DNA of 64,000 nt from Eustoma russellianum (Eukaryota; Streptophyta; Magnoliopsida; Gentianales; Gentianaceae), in contig AP025053.1 of assembly GCA_036186865.1 (NCBI GenBank), positions 9,208,328 to 9,272,327 on the forward strand. The letters are read 5' to 3'. Numbering within the stretch: the stretch's first letter is position 1; every line of letters begins with the position of its first letter. Below are positions 1 through 11,788 of this stretch, piece after piece. The position numbers were made by a program, and so were the translations under genes. The notes under the pieces were generated by a model. The model made no database searches, was not told where the DNA came from, and saw only the letters and a program-made list of their open reading frames with translations.

Positions 1-1081
1 TTGACCTTGCATTATTAATGGCTCCTCATTATCCGAGACTGTCTGCACATTTTGCTGTTCTACTGTGGATTGTATATTAGCTGCTGATGTATCCTCTGCA
101 GAACCTCCTAAGATTGTCAGATTTTGACTATTTATGGGAATAGCTTCAGCTTGTGGGGAGGATATTTGCATTTCTGGCAACATGTCTTCTTCGTTGGGTG
201 GGATCTGACTGTTTGGTGATGCAGTAGGGATCTGGGAAGGCTGTATTTGAGGATCACTATCGGGTTCATTCATCTGCGCGGGGGAGTCTGCTTGTAGTTG
301 TGTTTCCTTTTGCTTACGGCGCCATTGCTTTTATGAAACAGGGTTATCCAGTTGGGTTGTCTGCTTCCCACAACTATCGTTGTTATGACCTAAAACTCCA
401 CATTTTTCGCAATACAATGGGACATCTTCATAAACCACAGGTTGAAAATGATGATGATCTAGGCACTGAATATGCAACTTTGATGGTAACTCCTTTGAGA
501 CGTCTACTTCAACGCAAACTCTCGCAACGGATGGTCTCAATATTTTTTGGGTTGCAGTATCTGATCTGATGGGTGTTCCAACCATAGAGGCAATAGCAAA
601 TAAAGCAGATTGGGTATGAAGATATACTGGCAATCCCGGTAAAGTTAACCAAACTGGCACAATTGGCGGATCATATCGGGGATCAAAATCATATGTATAT
701 TTTGTAATTCTCATATGGTATCCCAAGATGTTCCATGATCGACGGTAAAAACATCTATTATAATCTTCTTCTTTTTCAAACCTTAATAATACGTGAGTTT
801 TATCAAGTAAGCCTGCATGAACAGTACCTGTAAAGCCAATGCGATCAAGAGTTTTTTTGCAGTGCAACCATTCCAGGCCTGCCGTTCCAGAAGGATCCAA
901 CCAATGTATATTTGAATGGCGATAATAATGCGGCTATATCCCCCTCCTCGAAGGTGGTCGACGGACATCCTTTAAAACGCTGAGGAGGTTTCGTTTTGAT
1001 GGCTGGCGGATCTGCGGAAGATCCACCGGTGAGAACAAAGAGGAATGAACGTGCCGGGGCCGAAGGGCCCAGCGGCTGCAT
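1..1081 (-). pseudogene. LINE ORF1 relic: DUF4283 plus CCHC zinc knuckle
   Basis: Nucleic-acid-binding ORF1 of a plant L1-type LINE, which coats the element RNA. From the ATG at 1079-1081 the frame runs through a DUF4283-like segment (motifs FEEGDIAALLSPFKYTLVG and RPSVARVCVEVD) to a zinc knuckle (YCEKCGVLGHNNDSC) near 385-425. Two lesions are visible. One is a frameshift in a seven-T run on the plus strand at about 852-858, where the upstream frame stops and the downstream frame picks up the domain. The other is an in-frame TAA at 331-333, after which the frame stays open to base 1. Family assignment rests on motif memory. ORF2 is outside the window. Confidence 0.8.
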
Positions 1082-1143
1082 GGATGAAGAAGACGATATC
1101 AGAATAAGACGTAGGGCTTCCGGCGGCGGCAGAGAGCGATTTC
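1..1143 (-). mobile_element. LINE (L1-type) 5' portion
   Basis: Minus-strand non-LTR retrotransposon, cut by the window edge. The first ~60 bases on the minus strand (1143 down to 1082) look like a GC-rich LINE 5' UTR, followed by ORF1. The 5' end abuts a (TA)n run of a SIRE-type LTR at about 1143. Aligned with the complete related LTR at 34043, the LTR to the right lacks roughly its first 350 bp. The simplest reading is that the LINE inserted into the LTR microsatellite and the missing LTR start lies beyond the LINE 3' end, left of the window. The 3' end, poly(A) and ORF2 are not in view. Boundary uncertain by about 5 bp. Confidence 0.75.
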
Positions 1144-3567
1144 TATATATATATATCTATATATATATATATTCAGATTTTTTAAAAGGCACAATACTCA
1201 AATATTCCAACGCACTACCGACACGTTACATATATTACAAACGTATGTCAATGTCACACCACTATACTAACCTCATATTTATGAGTATATTCAGGTCTTA
1301 TGTCATGTCATATAAGTCATGGTGATGACAAAATTATTACGACATGTTACAAGGTTGTAAACCGAAAATTGTCGTATCGGATGACTACCAAAACTTCGCC
1401 AACGTGTCACGTACTTGCCATATATAGATAGCCAGCCCCTACACTTCAAAAATGGACACAAATTTCGTTGCTAACATGGTACACTCAGCCATAAAATCAT
1501 TCCATGTTGGCACACACATCACCCCCAATTAAGGCTAAATTGTGAAGATTCCGAATTCAATTTTTAAGCACATGGGGCGCCTAATATAATCAGCCATTAG
1601 AGATGAATATTCAATTTATTTTATGTATATTATGTGTGACATAATATATATAACATGTGCAAAAAGTTTGAATTTAATTTGACGAAAATTGCGTAATCGA
1701 CAAAAGTCAAAAATTCGGTTTTCTACGAACACAACATATGGAACATTCTTGGCATGGCATGTAACATGTATCTAGACACTTTTTACATATTCAATACATA
1801 CTAAACTATTCTAGAATATTCAAATTAGGGCTGATTGGAATATACCATATGTGTATAATTATTATACATTATTTTACAAAGTTTACAAAAATAAAATTCA
1901 GCACATGTTGGAGACTATGTACAAGCCTAAAGCAGCCTTGGTGGAGCTTATGTGGCGCTTAGTTGGCATCTCAACTGGTGGAGAATAAGCCACACAAGAT
2001 TAGTGACATAATGGAGGAAGCTACACAAGGTAACATTTCAAACTTTGTAATAAATGTAACACATGCTGAATATTCAGCATGTGTGAATTGAGGTGGACGA
2101 TTTTTGTGTCTTAATGTTGATCAATTTGTTTCTCAAAATTCAAGGGATTGATGTGTAGTAGTATGGTAACATTTCAAAATATTGAGGATATAGCACATGC
2201 TGAAAATTCAGCATGTGAAGACAAGAGATCAAAATTACTTCAAATTTGAGGGGATTAATTGTATAATTTTTGGCAATGTTTTGAACTTCAATTTGGCACA
2301 TGTTTTTTATTTTATTCTCAGATTTTTTCAGCCACTAAGTGATGACAAAAGTCATCCAATCAAGGAGCGCCAAGTAAACAAGGCCAAGACAATCATCCAA
2401 TCAAGTTGTGCCATGTAAGCAAGATGATGTCACATCTATACAAGGCATTCTTCCAAGGACATAAAAGAGAATTCTCAAGATGGAGAAGAAGCCCTAGGTG
2501 GGCGGCCAAGACCAAATAAAAAGAAGAGAAGAGAGCCATTCAAATGCAAGACAAGTCTCATAATTTCCAAAGTGCAAAAAGACTCTCTACTCTCTTTTTC
2601 TACACTTCTTTCTTCTCCTTCTCTCAAGCCTATTGTACTCATATTCAAACATATTGAATAGGCTTTTTTCATACCACCATACATGCCTCATTGTTGTAAA
2701 AGGTTGATCAAGGTATGACCAGACCTTCATCCATTCAGTGGTGGTGTTCGTGATCATTGTGATTGCTTGTATCATTTGTTTAAGGGTTGGAGTTGGTGTG
2801 TAACTCCAGCAACCCTTGTGGTAAGGTGTTAATTTTGTTTAGTGATAACCGAGGAAGGTATCCTCGAAGATTGGAGTAGGTTGATTTAACCGAACCAGTA
2901 TAAAAATCCTTGTGTTCTTTACTTTACTGCACAGTATTTTCAGTTTCCAGCACTTTGCATCCATTTCGTCGTAATCTTAAAAATAGCAAACAAATTTTAA
3001 AAATTGTAAAATTTTTCAGAAACATAGTCACATCTCTTAAGTTTCAACCCATTTGGATAAGTATAAGTCAATCAAACGTTAATAGTTCTGAAGCTAGTGC
3101 AATCTGATTTTCAGACTTGCAAAGGTTGAGAACTTGAACATCTTTGACATACTTCCCAAAGGACTTTTTGAAAACTGTTTCAACCCATTAAAATACATAT
3201 CTTAAGGGGTTTGTCATTAAATTTCAGACTATTTGGAGTTACGGATTAATCGATATAAAATTTTCAAATCAGACTACTGTTTCTGGCAGATTTGCACAAT
3301 CTAACCACAAACAATTTTTCAAAGGGTTAGAGGTTGAATTTTCATCTAAAAGTTTTAGGGGGATACTCATAACATCTGATAGTAGAATCCCTCAAAATTT
3401 CAGAATTTTTGAAGGCTTTTAACCGAGTATTTCAAACGTTTCAAAACAAGAACTTAAAACAGAAACTGTTTTCAGAAGTTGGGTTTTTGGGTCAACATAT
3501 TTTAAAAACCAAATTTTCCGCACCCACTATTCAACTCTCCTTCTAGTGGTGCCTTACAGGTCCTACA
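1144..3567 (+). repeat. SIRE-type copia LTR, 5'-truncated (subfamily C)
   Basis: This segment aligns by eye with the 2.67-kb LTR at 34043-36710 and ends in the same ..GGTCCTACA terminus at 3567. It is not followed by a primer binding site: decayed Ty3 gag follows directly. So it is a 3' LTR or a solo LTR, not a 5' LTR. The first ~350 bp are missing next to the LINE. It carries two CATGCTGAA..TTCAGCATG palindromes (2059-2084 and 2194-2217). No gene is visible in it; short ORFs here are not conserved between the LTR copies. Confidence 0.75.
2059..2217. repeat. Two palindromes in SIRE-type LTR
   Basis: 2059-2084 is a perfect 26-bp palindrome built on ACACATGCTGAA and its complement. 2194-2217 is the same palindrome with a two-base centre. 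The same core recurs in every SIRE-type LTR of the window. Confidence 0.8.
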
Positions 3568-3835
3568 GTCTCCTGGACTCAGGGCAATCTTGATGCATGT
3601 GGACCACTTTTTCACAATTGTAACATGCGCCTTTCTTCTTCCAACACTCACCAGCGTGCAATTAGCCGTATATAGGACAAGGGGGATCACTACAGGCTAG
3701 TTAATCATGGGCTGCTGAGGCAGCTATTGTGGTCGTGGTTGCTGGGGTCTGAATGGCCGACCCCCTCTTTGATGCCGCGGCACCTTGATCCACCTTGCGA
3801 ATCTACTAGCGCTGCTCTCTTCCTGGGGCCTCTTG
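3568..3835 (-). pseudogene. Ty3/gypsy gag relic, C-terminal (CCHC) half
   Basis: Minus-strand remains of a Ty3 Gag. It opens with an Arg/Gln/Pro-rich linker, then a double zinc-knuckle region in which CYNCEKVVHMHQDC keeps the CX2CX4HX4C spacing (3580-3625), although the usual glycines are lost. In-frame stops and a frame change show it is dead. The upstream half of the same gag lies at 33629-34042: the reading frame continues across the two junctions once the SIRE-A insertion (3836-33628) and one target-site copy are left out. The protease and pol that should follow on the left are absent; a SIRE-type LTR lies there instead. Confidence 0.7.
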
Positions 3836-6800
3836 TGTAGAGAAAAAGGGGTTTGAGTGATTTCAAAATATGTGATTTAAATGAATGACACAAAACATGC
3901 ATGATACAGACAAACGTGTGCATGATATTGCGTATTACTTGCCTTATTTAGCCCATATATAATGTTGCCGTGCTAACGAGCCATGAAGCTACAAAGCTTA
4001 CATCAAATGGCAAACATTTGTTGTGTTTATACTATTTTCAGGTGCCACCTTCAATGAACTAAACTAGTTCATTATGCGAAGTACTTAGTTAATTAAACTA
4101 AGTAGTTCATTAAAGGAAGCTACATTTGGAAAAGGCACAAAGGCAACAAGGCTAAGGAAGGAAAGTCTTCTCCTCCTCTCCTTATTAAATATACACGCCA
4201 TACATACATATATATACATATATTTTCAGATTTTTCGAAAAAGGCACATACACATGTATTCCAACGTACAACCAACACGTTATATATTTTACGTACGTAC
4301 GTTAACGTCACACCACTATACTTAACTCATATTTATGAGTATATTCAGGTCTTATATCATATGATATAAGTCATGATGATGACAAATTAAATACGACACG
4401 TTAAAAGGTTCTAAACCAAAAATTGTCGTATCGGACGAATACCGAAACTTCGCCAACGTGTCACGTACTTGCCATAAACAAATGGCCAGCCGCTATACTT
4501 CAAAAATCATCAAAAATTTCGCGCCTAGGGTGATATTGTTAGCCAAAAATTCTTTCCATGTTGGCACACACAAATCACCCCACATTAAGGCCAAAATATG
4601 AAGATTCCAATTTCAATTTTGTCACATGTTAATGGCGCCACTTTAAACCAGTCAAGTGCTGAGATTTAAAGTATATATTATATATGTTATGTGTAACATA
4701 ATATATATAACATGTGCAAAAAGTTGGAATTTAATTAGAGAAAAATCGGGTAATCGATAAATATCGAAAATTCGATTTTCTACGTACACAATGCATGGAA
4801 CGTTTTTGGCACATCATACGACACGTATCTAGACACTTTTTACATATGTCATACATCTTAAAGTGTTCTCGAAAATTAAATTAAGGGCTGATTGGAATAT
4901 AACATGTGTGTATTATTAAATGTGCACTATTTTACAAAGTTAGCAAAAATAAATTTCAGCACATGCATATACATCATCCACGCCACCTACAGCTGAGATG
5001 GAGCCTATGTGGAGCTTTGTTGGTATATTGAATGGTCAAGAATCAATCATACAATGTTGGTGAATTAAAGAAAGAAGCTACAAATGGTAAGGTTTCAAAC
5101 TTTGTCTCATTTGAAACACATGCTGAAAATTTCAGCATGTTGAAATAAGGCTGGCCGAAATTCTCATATTGATTAGGCTATATTTTGTGTCTTGAATTAT
5201 GTGGATGATTGGAAGAAGAAATGGAAGCAATTTGAATAATTTTCAAAGTCATAAAGAGTGATATTTTATATATCACACATGCTGAAATTTTTCAGCATGT
5301 GTGTGACATGTCTTGGCCGAATGGATGGTAATAAGGGTGTCCAAATTCATTCCCAATTTAATAAGGATATTTTCCATCAATTGATGATTTATTTTAAAAA
5401 GAAAAATCAAGAGAAATGGAAATATTTTGAATTGAAGATCCATGTGTCACATGCTGAAATTTCAGCATGCTAAAACCCCATAATGGCCGATTTTTTTCCT
5501 TGGTTGGGAGGAATTTTGTCTTGCAAAATTTATGGGACAATATTGTGTATTATGAAAATTATTCTATATTGATTTTGGCACATGTTTTGAGTGATATATT
5601 CAGGTTTTCCAAGTCATCAAATTATGACAACATTCAACCTATCATAAAGTGCCAAGTAAGCAAAGCTTAAATGATCATCCAATGAGAAGATGCCAAGTAA
5701 ATAAGACCATGTCACAATGATGTCTTACATTCTCCCAAGGACTTAAAAGATAATTTTCAAGAGGGGGATGACATCTAGGGGGGACGGCTGCAAGCATTAA
5801 AAGGAAAGAAGATGAGCAAAAACAAGACAAGCACAAGCATTGCAAAATCAAGTGATCAAAAACACTAGCCTCTCTTCTTCTACTCTATCTTTCTTTCTTC
5901 TTCTTGAAAGCCTATTGTATTCATATTTTCAATCTTGAATAGGCTTGTTATAGACCACCACATATTCCATATCTTTGTAAAAGATTGATCAAGGTGTGAT
6001 CAATCTTCATTCTTGCTAGGTGGTGGTGTTCGTGCGAATTGTATTGAACATACAAGGTTTGTAAAGGGTTGGAGTTGGTGTGTAACTCCATCAACCCTGT
6101 GGTAAGGTGTTTTTGAGTTGTGTGATTAGTGTGAACCAAGGAAGGTGTTCCTTGAAGACTGGAGTAGGTTGTTGATAACCGAACCAGTATAAAATTCTTG
6201 GTGTCATTTACTTTCAGCACTGATTTTCTGTTTCAGCACTGTTTACTGTTTTTAATCACGTTCGTAAAAATAGTAAACGAATTTCAAAAATTACGCAACT
6301 TTCAGAAAACATAGCCACACGTTCTAGGATTCTTTTGGCACAAGTTTCAACCCTTTTGGACAAGTATAAATCATCCAAACGTCCAAAGTTCTGAGACTAG
6401 TGCAGTCTGATTTTCAGGCTTGCAAAGGTTAAGACTTTGATCGTATTTGACTAACTTCCCAAAAGAATTTTTCAAAACTGTTTCAACCCATTTAAATACA
6501 ACTTATAAGGGGTTAGTCTTTAAATTTTCAGAGCATTTGGAGTTGTGTACAAATACGAATAAATTGTTCAAAACCGTCTACCGTTTCTGGCAGATTCGCA
6601 CAATCTGATCTCCAATGGTGTTTGAAGGGGTTAAAGGTTGAATTTTAATTTTACATTTTTAGGGGACCCTCATAACATCTGAGGCTAAGTTCTCTCAAAA
6701 TTTCAGAATTTTTGGAGACCTATAACCTGGTTTTAAAAACGTTTTAAAACTGGTCCTGAAAACAGAATCTGTTTTCAGAAGTTGAGTTGTTTAGTTTTAA

Positions 6801-6877
6801 ACAAATTTTAAAAACCACACTTTCCGCACCACCTATTCAACCCCTCCCCCTTCTAGTGGTGCCTTGCAGATCCTACA
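3836..6877 (+). repeat. SIRE-A 5' LTR
   Basis: 3,042 bp, starting TGTAGAGAAAAAGG and ending TCCTACA, immediately followed by a primer binding site. Long for a copia element. It contains a TA-rich stretch near 4200-4225, three palindromic motifs (5118-5140, 5274-5303, 5450-5469) about 155-175 bp apart, and a pyrimidine-rich block at 5870-5905. By eye it is about 97-98% identical to the LTR at 30588. ORFs of 60-90 codons within it are random. Confidence 0.85.
5118..5469. repeat. Three spaced palindromes in SIRE-A 5' LTR
   Basis: CATGCTGAA and its complement TTCAGCATG face each other across 1-4 bases at 5118-5140, 5274-5303 and 5450-5469. Each is followed within about 40 bases by a GGCCGA word, so the palindromes appear to sit in a degenerate triplicated unit. 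Confidence 0.75.
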
Positions 6878-6879
6878 AG

Positions 6880-6891
6880 TGGTATCAGAGC
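6880..6891 (+). other. Primer binding site, initiator tRNA-Met
   Basis: TGGTATCAGAGC two bases after the 5' LTR end is complementary to the 3' end of plant initiator tRNA-Met, the minus-strand primer. Here it is followed by TRIM-like rather than SIRE-like sequence. Confidence 0.85.
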
Positions 6892-7544
6892 GAGATCACG
6901 GGTTCGATTGTTATATCCCTTTTTTTTAATAGGGGCAAGAATGGAAATTAGGCCTAATTAATTAGAAAACCTAATTTGATTATCAAATTTTCCCTGAACC
7001 CTAATCAAATTTCTATTTAAACAAGGCTTGGACTTCTCCTCCCATACTAAACGTTCAGCCGCCATTCACATAACAGAAAAAAAACGCTTTTTTCTTGCTT
7101 CAAACCAAAGCCGCCAATAATGGAAAAAGCACCACCGCCTCGATCAACCCTTCAACGCGTATCCAGTACCAGGTAGGTGCCCCCTTAACATCTGTTGAAT
7201 GTAATAGCAGTAATCCTTTAATTTCTTTATGAAAACGAGATCGTGCATTAGTATTTGTGATTGTATAGATGTTTGATTATTGATTATACGTATATGTGAT
7301 GAATTGTATGTCCGTATATATGTACGATGCTATTTTCGTATGAAACTCGGAAAAAGATTTGATTTTGATTTGCGTGTAAATATCGGAATCGTAGGAATGA
7401 GTGTTTGTACCTGCGGCGCGTGGCCGGTGGTGGTGGGCTATGACCACGTGCTGCCGAACGGAGGTCGCAGGAGAAGTGTTTATGCCGGCGACGCGTGGCC
7501 GGTGGTGGTGGGCTATGACCACGTGCTGCCGGATGGAGAAATAA

Positions 7545-7745
7545 GGTGGAGGGGGGCGGACTGAGAGGGGGGGCTGGTTTGGGGGGCGGCTGAGAAGGGT
7601 GTGGGGGGGTGTTTGGTTCGAACTGAGAGGGGTGTGGGGGGATGTGCGAACTGGAGGGAGGGGCGGCTGGGCTTGGGGGGCGGACAGTGGTGAGGGGCTG
7701 AGGAGGGGAGGACGGGGAGTTGAGGGGCTGGGGGGGTTCAGGGGA
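7545..7745 (+). repeat. G-rich tract with quadruplex potential in array LTR 1
   Basis: Dense runs of three to seven G separated by short loops on the plus strand. The equivalent stretch is present at about 17130-17340 and missing at the assembly gap 12423-12432. Confidence 0.75.
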
Positions 7746-8390
7746 ACGAAGAACAGGGGGACGCAGGAATTGACGCAGGAAAGGTAGGAAAAAAGAATAA
7801 GAAAAATAGAAAAAGGAAAATAGTAAAAGAAAAAGAAATTTGAAAAGGGGGTGGGCGAAAGTCTGATCGTGGGGAAGCAGGGAAAAAGAAAAGGAAAAAG
7901 GAAAAGGAAAAAGAAAAAGAAAAAGAAAGCAAAGGAAAGATTCTGTGTATGATTTCTGTGCATTCATGCATCACGACATTGCATATGTGATATGTTTTGT
8001 TCTGTTCTGTTCTGTTCTGTTAGGATATGCGAGACGTAAGTCGCATATCTGATCTGTTCCGTTCCGTTCCGTTCTGTTAGGACCCGGGGTCATGCATTGC
8101 ACGATTAGATGAATGTTTCTGAGAAGGTAGGTTTATCATGCATCACGTATGTGGCATTGCATTTCACGCTCATTTTGCACGACTATGTGTTTTGATTGTC
8201 TTAAGCAGTTATGACCGTTATACGTTGTTTTAAGAAGATATGATCGTTATACATTGTTTTAAGAAGTTCTGACCGTTATACGTATTTGTGAAAACGTGGA
8301 CAGTCTATTTTCGTATTACAGTAAGTATATGTATTTCACTACTGTCCTAGCATGTATGATCTCACTGGGCCGATGCAGGCAGGGTACCTA

Positions 8391-8438
8391 CTGAGTGACG
8401 TTTTTGTCGCTCACACCGTTCGTTTTGTTTTCTTGCAG
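8391..8438 (+). promoter_or_regulatory. Conserved hairpin plus pyrimidine-AG near the LTR 3' end
   Basis: GAGTGAC and GTCGCTC pair across GTTTTT, followed by TTTGTTTTCTTGCAG. A hairpin and pyrimidine-AG at the same relative place occur in the Tekay LTR (42638-42674) and in the 4.5-kb LTR (61893-61932). The function is inferred only: a splice acceptor or an R/U5 signal. Confidence 0.45.
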
Positions 8439-8869
8439 ACGATTCAGGGTACGATTACATATGGGTTGGAGAAGACTCTGAATGGGCACATTGGGACTCG
8501 TAGAGACTGTTTGGAGATTGAGGATCAAGAATTGATGAAGTTTTATTTTATTTATTATTTCACTTGAGGACTTAGCTTAGATATTTTATTTTATGCACTT
8601 TACGATGTCGTTTAGGGAATTTTGACTCGATGTTGACTACATGAGATTTTGGGGATTTTACTTTTGATTTGAGATTTTTAGTTGATTTAATTTGATTTCG
8701 CGATCGAATACCCTGCCGTTTTGATAAGTGAATGGATTCGTACAGACGCCTTGTATATCCCTTAGTGGAATATGGCGGGCGTACCAGTTCTGACCCTAGG
8801 GTTCGGGACGGGGCGCTACAGGTGGTATCAGAGCCCAGGCTCTAGATCTACTGCGGAAAACGTAGAATT

Positions 8870-9345
8870 AAGAAATGATCTTATACGTAAGAGATGACTA
8901 TAGATTTAAGTTTTGATAATAGATGCAAGTTTGATCTTAGACTAAGTTTGATTCTTGACGTAAGTTGTGATCAGAGACTAAGTTTGACCTTAGAATAAGT
9001 TTGATTTAGACTAAGTGATGATATTAGAAAATAAGTTACGAACCTCTAAGTCAAAATCTTAGACATAAGTGATGATTTGAATATAAGGGATGATCACGAA
9101 CATAGGTACTGCTCTCAGTTATAAGCGATGATCCTGAACATAAGTCACGGTCTTAGACATAAGTAACGATCTCGATTAAGAATTGACTTTAGACATAAGT
9201 ACTGATTTAGTAATAAGTGTTGATTATGTACTAATTATGATTTGGAATCAAGACATGATCTTAGAATTAAGAAATAATGATGCTAAGAACGATCCTAGAA
9301 ATAAGTTATGATCCTAAACTTAAGAAGTCGATCGGTTTTGAAACA
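8870..9345 (+). repeat. Degenerate ~20-bp repeats in array leader 1
   Basis: Many imperfect copies of a unit resembling CTTAGACATAAGTGATGAT, head to tail. The counterpart in copy 2 is at about 13560-14035. Shorter runs of the same words open the Tekay internal region (43109-43195) and the defective element at 62350-62420. Confidence 0.65.
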
Positions 9346-11788
9346 CGTATACCTAGAATATCCCATACAATTATCCTTTATATAAGGATGATCATAACTC
9401 TCTAAGCTGTGATCTTTGTAACCCTAGTTGAATACTATATAATTGATTTGAATGAATTACAATGTTAACCAGAATACTCTACTACAAATGTTAGTTGACA
9501 TATTAATGAGTCAGACAGTAACTCAGGCTGCCTTACCATAACTGCAACATGGTACTCGGTACCATTAGGGTAAAGTAAAATGGGTCCATATCCCTACTTG
9601 GACGGTAACATCAGAGCACACTTAGGTCTAAGTTGGGACCATAGCTACTAAGAACTGAATTTTAATAGTATGATAAATACTAAGGGATGGTTTATAGTAG
9701 AATGATAGAAACTAAATAACGATTAGCATTATAATCAATAGAGTTTAGTTAAGGATATTGTACAAAGGAATTTATAGTCTAGGGTTAAGATGTTGAATGT
9801 AGGGTAGTCAAAATAGGTCGAGATATTAGTCTTATTAGAAGTATGGAACAACAACGACATGCGAGAATCGACTATAGTATGTGCCTTGGAATACTATATC
9901 ATTACAACTTGTGGGTTAAGTGTTGACATTGGAACATTTGGTTTGAATCTAGTAGGCTTGAATTGAAATAGAATAAGTATGAATCAGTAGTGGTTGCTTG
10001 TTCAGGTGAGATTTAACTAGGATAATTAGCGATTCAAATAAGCAAGTAAAGAAATACAGTAGATCAGTATGGCGCGCGGAAGCATGGTGAATTAGAACAC
10101 CTTAAGCTGATAAATATTTAGTGTGTCATGTTAAGATTGGACAATTAAAGTTACAGATTTTATCATAGTAGGCGAATGTTAGACTTATAAGAAACGATGC
10201 ATAGACGGATTGTTCTTTCGAAAATAAGGATGGATTATAGAAATTATACGAAATATTGGACTATTATTTCTTTATCAGATAAATATTTTATATAAGCATG
10301 TACACCGAGTTATACCTATATTTTACATGGACTTCAAAAGGCATTTTATTTTCGAAAATACCTCATTAATTCTCATTTCTTTATATAGTCTACTAAACTT
10401 TACGAGGCTATTTTTTTCTGTACCTGTAAATCAGTATAATAAAAATTTCAATTCTTTTGACGACCTTGAAAAGGGGAAAACTTTTAAAATATTGATGTTT
10501 ATGCAAAAACTATGTGTTTCTTACCGAATATTTCCAATTTCTGTTTTTGTTACATCTATTTTTTTGTCAAAATTAATTTAATTTGACAACTATCGATATC
10601 CCAAGCAGTTTAACCGTTTAAATGTTTTTGAAGTTATTTATCCGCTCGCGATGAACTTACTTAACTTTTGTGAAGCCAAAAAAAAAGATAGCTTTCAAAA
10701 TATATACATATCTTTGAAAACGAAAGGTACCATATTCAAATCGTTTCATAAAACCTTTCACTATTACGTTTTCAACTGTTTGACGCAATTTTACCAAAAT
10801 ACCTTGCGAACAAGTTATATCATCGTTTTTAAAATGGTCATTGAGATATCGCATTGCGAAAACAAATCTATGATACCTTGGGTTTGTGTTTACAAAAATT
10901 GGAAGGTTTAGTATTTTAAATAGTTAAAGCTATATTCAAAATTATAGCTACGTAAGCTACTTTTCTTTTAACTTGAAGAAAAATATGTCCATACACATAT
11001 TTCGTATACTAGGCTGCTGACAATATCTCTGAGAAATTAAGAGCATGATCATAGAGCTAGTTCGTAAGTATAAGAACGGATTTTGAAGACTTGGTTGTAT
11101 TAAGGAAGGGTAGCGATTACCATATTGGCGTGCACCAAGGATGTTAATGTGGTTAATTATCTAGGAGATGAATCATATGTGATGAGTTTGAGAATCCGGT
11201 TTTGTAGATTGCAATAAGTTGAATGATACACGTCAAGTGGTATAAGTGGAAGTTTGTAAGCACTGATTATAGGGAATTAAGTAAGGATTGAATTCTATAA
11301 AGACTAGATCATCTTGTGAGATGTTAATGATGATTAAATTAAATCTAACTAGAGTACGACGTATTCTGAAAAAGTACATACAGCTTAAGGGAGGAGTCTT
11401 GTGAACAAGATGTTAAGTTAAAGATTGTACTATACCTAGGAACTGATTTTAGAGAGTTGCTCGTGACAACAAATGTAAGTACGATATAGACCGACGATTA
11501 AGTTATGAAGTCATTATAAGGACGATGTCCTTAAGGTTGATGCGAGAACTATAGAAAGAATAGGTCACGATCTATCAGGCGGAGGACAATGGATTTAACG
11601 ATTACATTGTAAATATACATGCTGAATGATTTGAAGACTTAGTCCTGTATCGAGGAAGTGAGATGGGTAATATATCAGAACACGCAAGGGATACTAAGTT
11701 CGATCATGATCTAGGTAAATGAATTATGTAGGACTATACTAAGTTACCGATTACGTAACACACAAGTTTCAAGGACGAAACTTTTTGT

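Larger units (their letters stand above)
6909..8820 (+). repeat. Array LTR 1
   Basis: 1,912 bp, complete. It contains two copies of a GGCGCGTGGCCGGTGGTGG-type segment (7412-7530), a very G-rich tract (7545-7745), a purine-only tract (7785-7930), a (TGTTC)n run (7998-8025), and near the 3' end a small hairpin followed by a pyrimidine stretch and CAG (8391-8438). Proline-rich ORFs on the minus strand are products of the G- and A-rich runs. Confidence 0.85.

Noticed and set aside
6880..6891. tRNA-Met gene fragments at the repeated TGGTATCAGAGC sites
   Set aside because: Only 12 or so bases match, always two or three bases after an LTR end: primer binding sites, not tRNA genes.
7277..7967. Long proline-rich ORFs on the minus strand (also at 12175-12795 and 16871-17674)
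   Set aside because: They come from G-rich and A/G-rich low-complexity LTR sequence, are open in more than one frame, and differ between LTR copies by frameshifts and the gap.
10327..10581. 84-codon ORF preserved in both array interiors (second copy 15020-15274)
   Set aside because: The whole interior is duplicated with near identity, so preservation is not evidence of coding. No motif, and the region is AT-rich with stops in the other frames.
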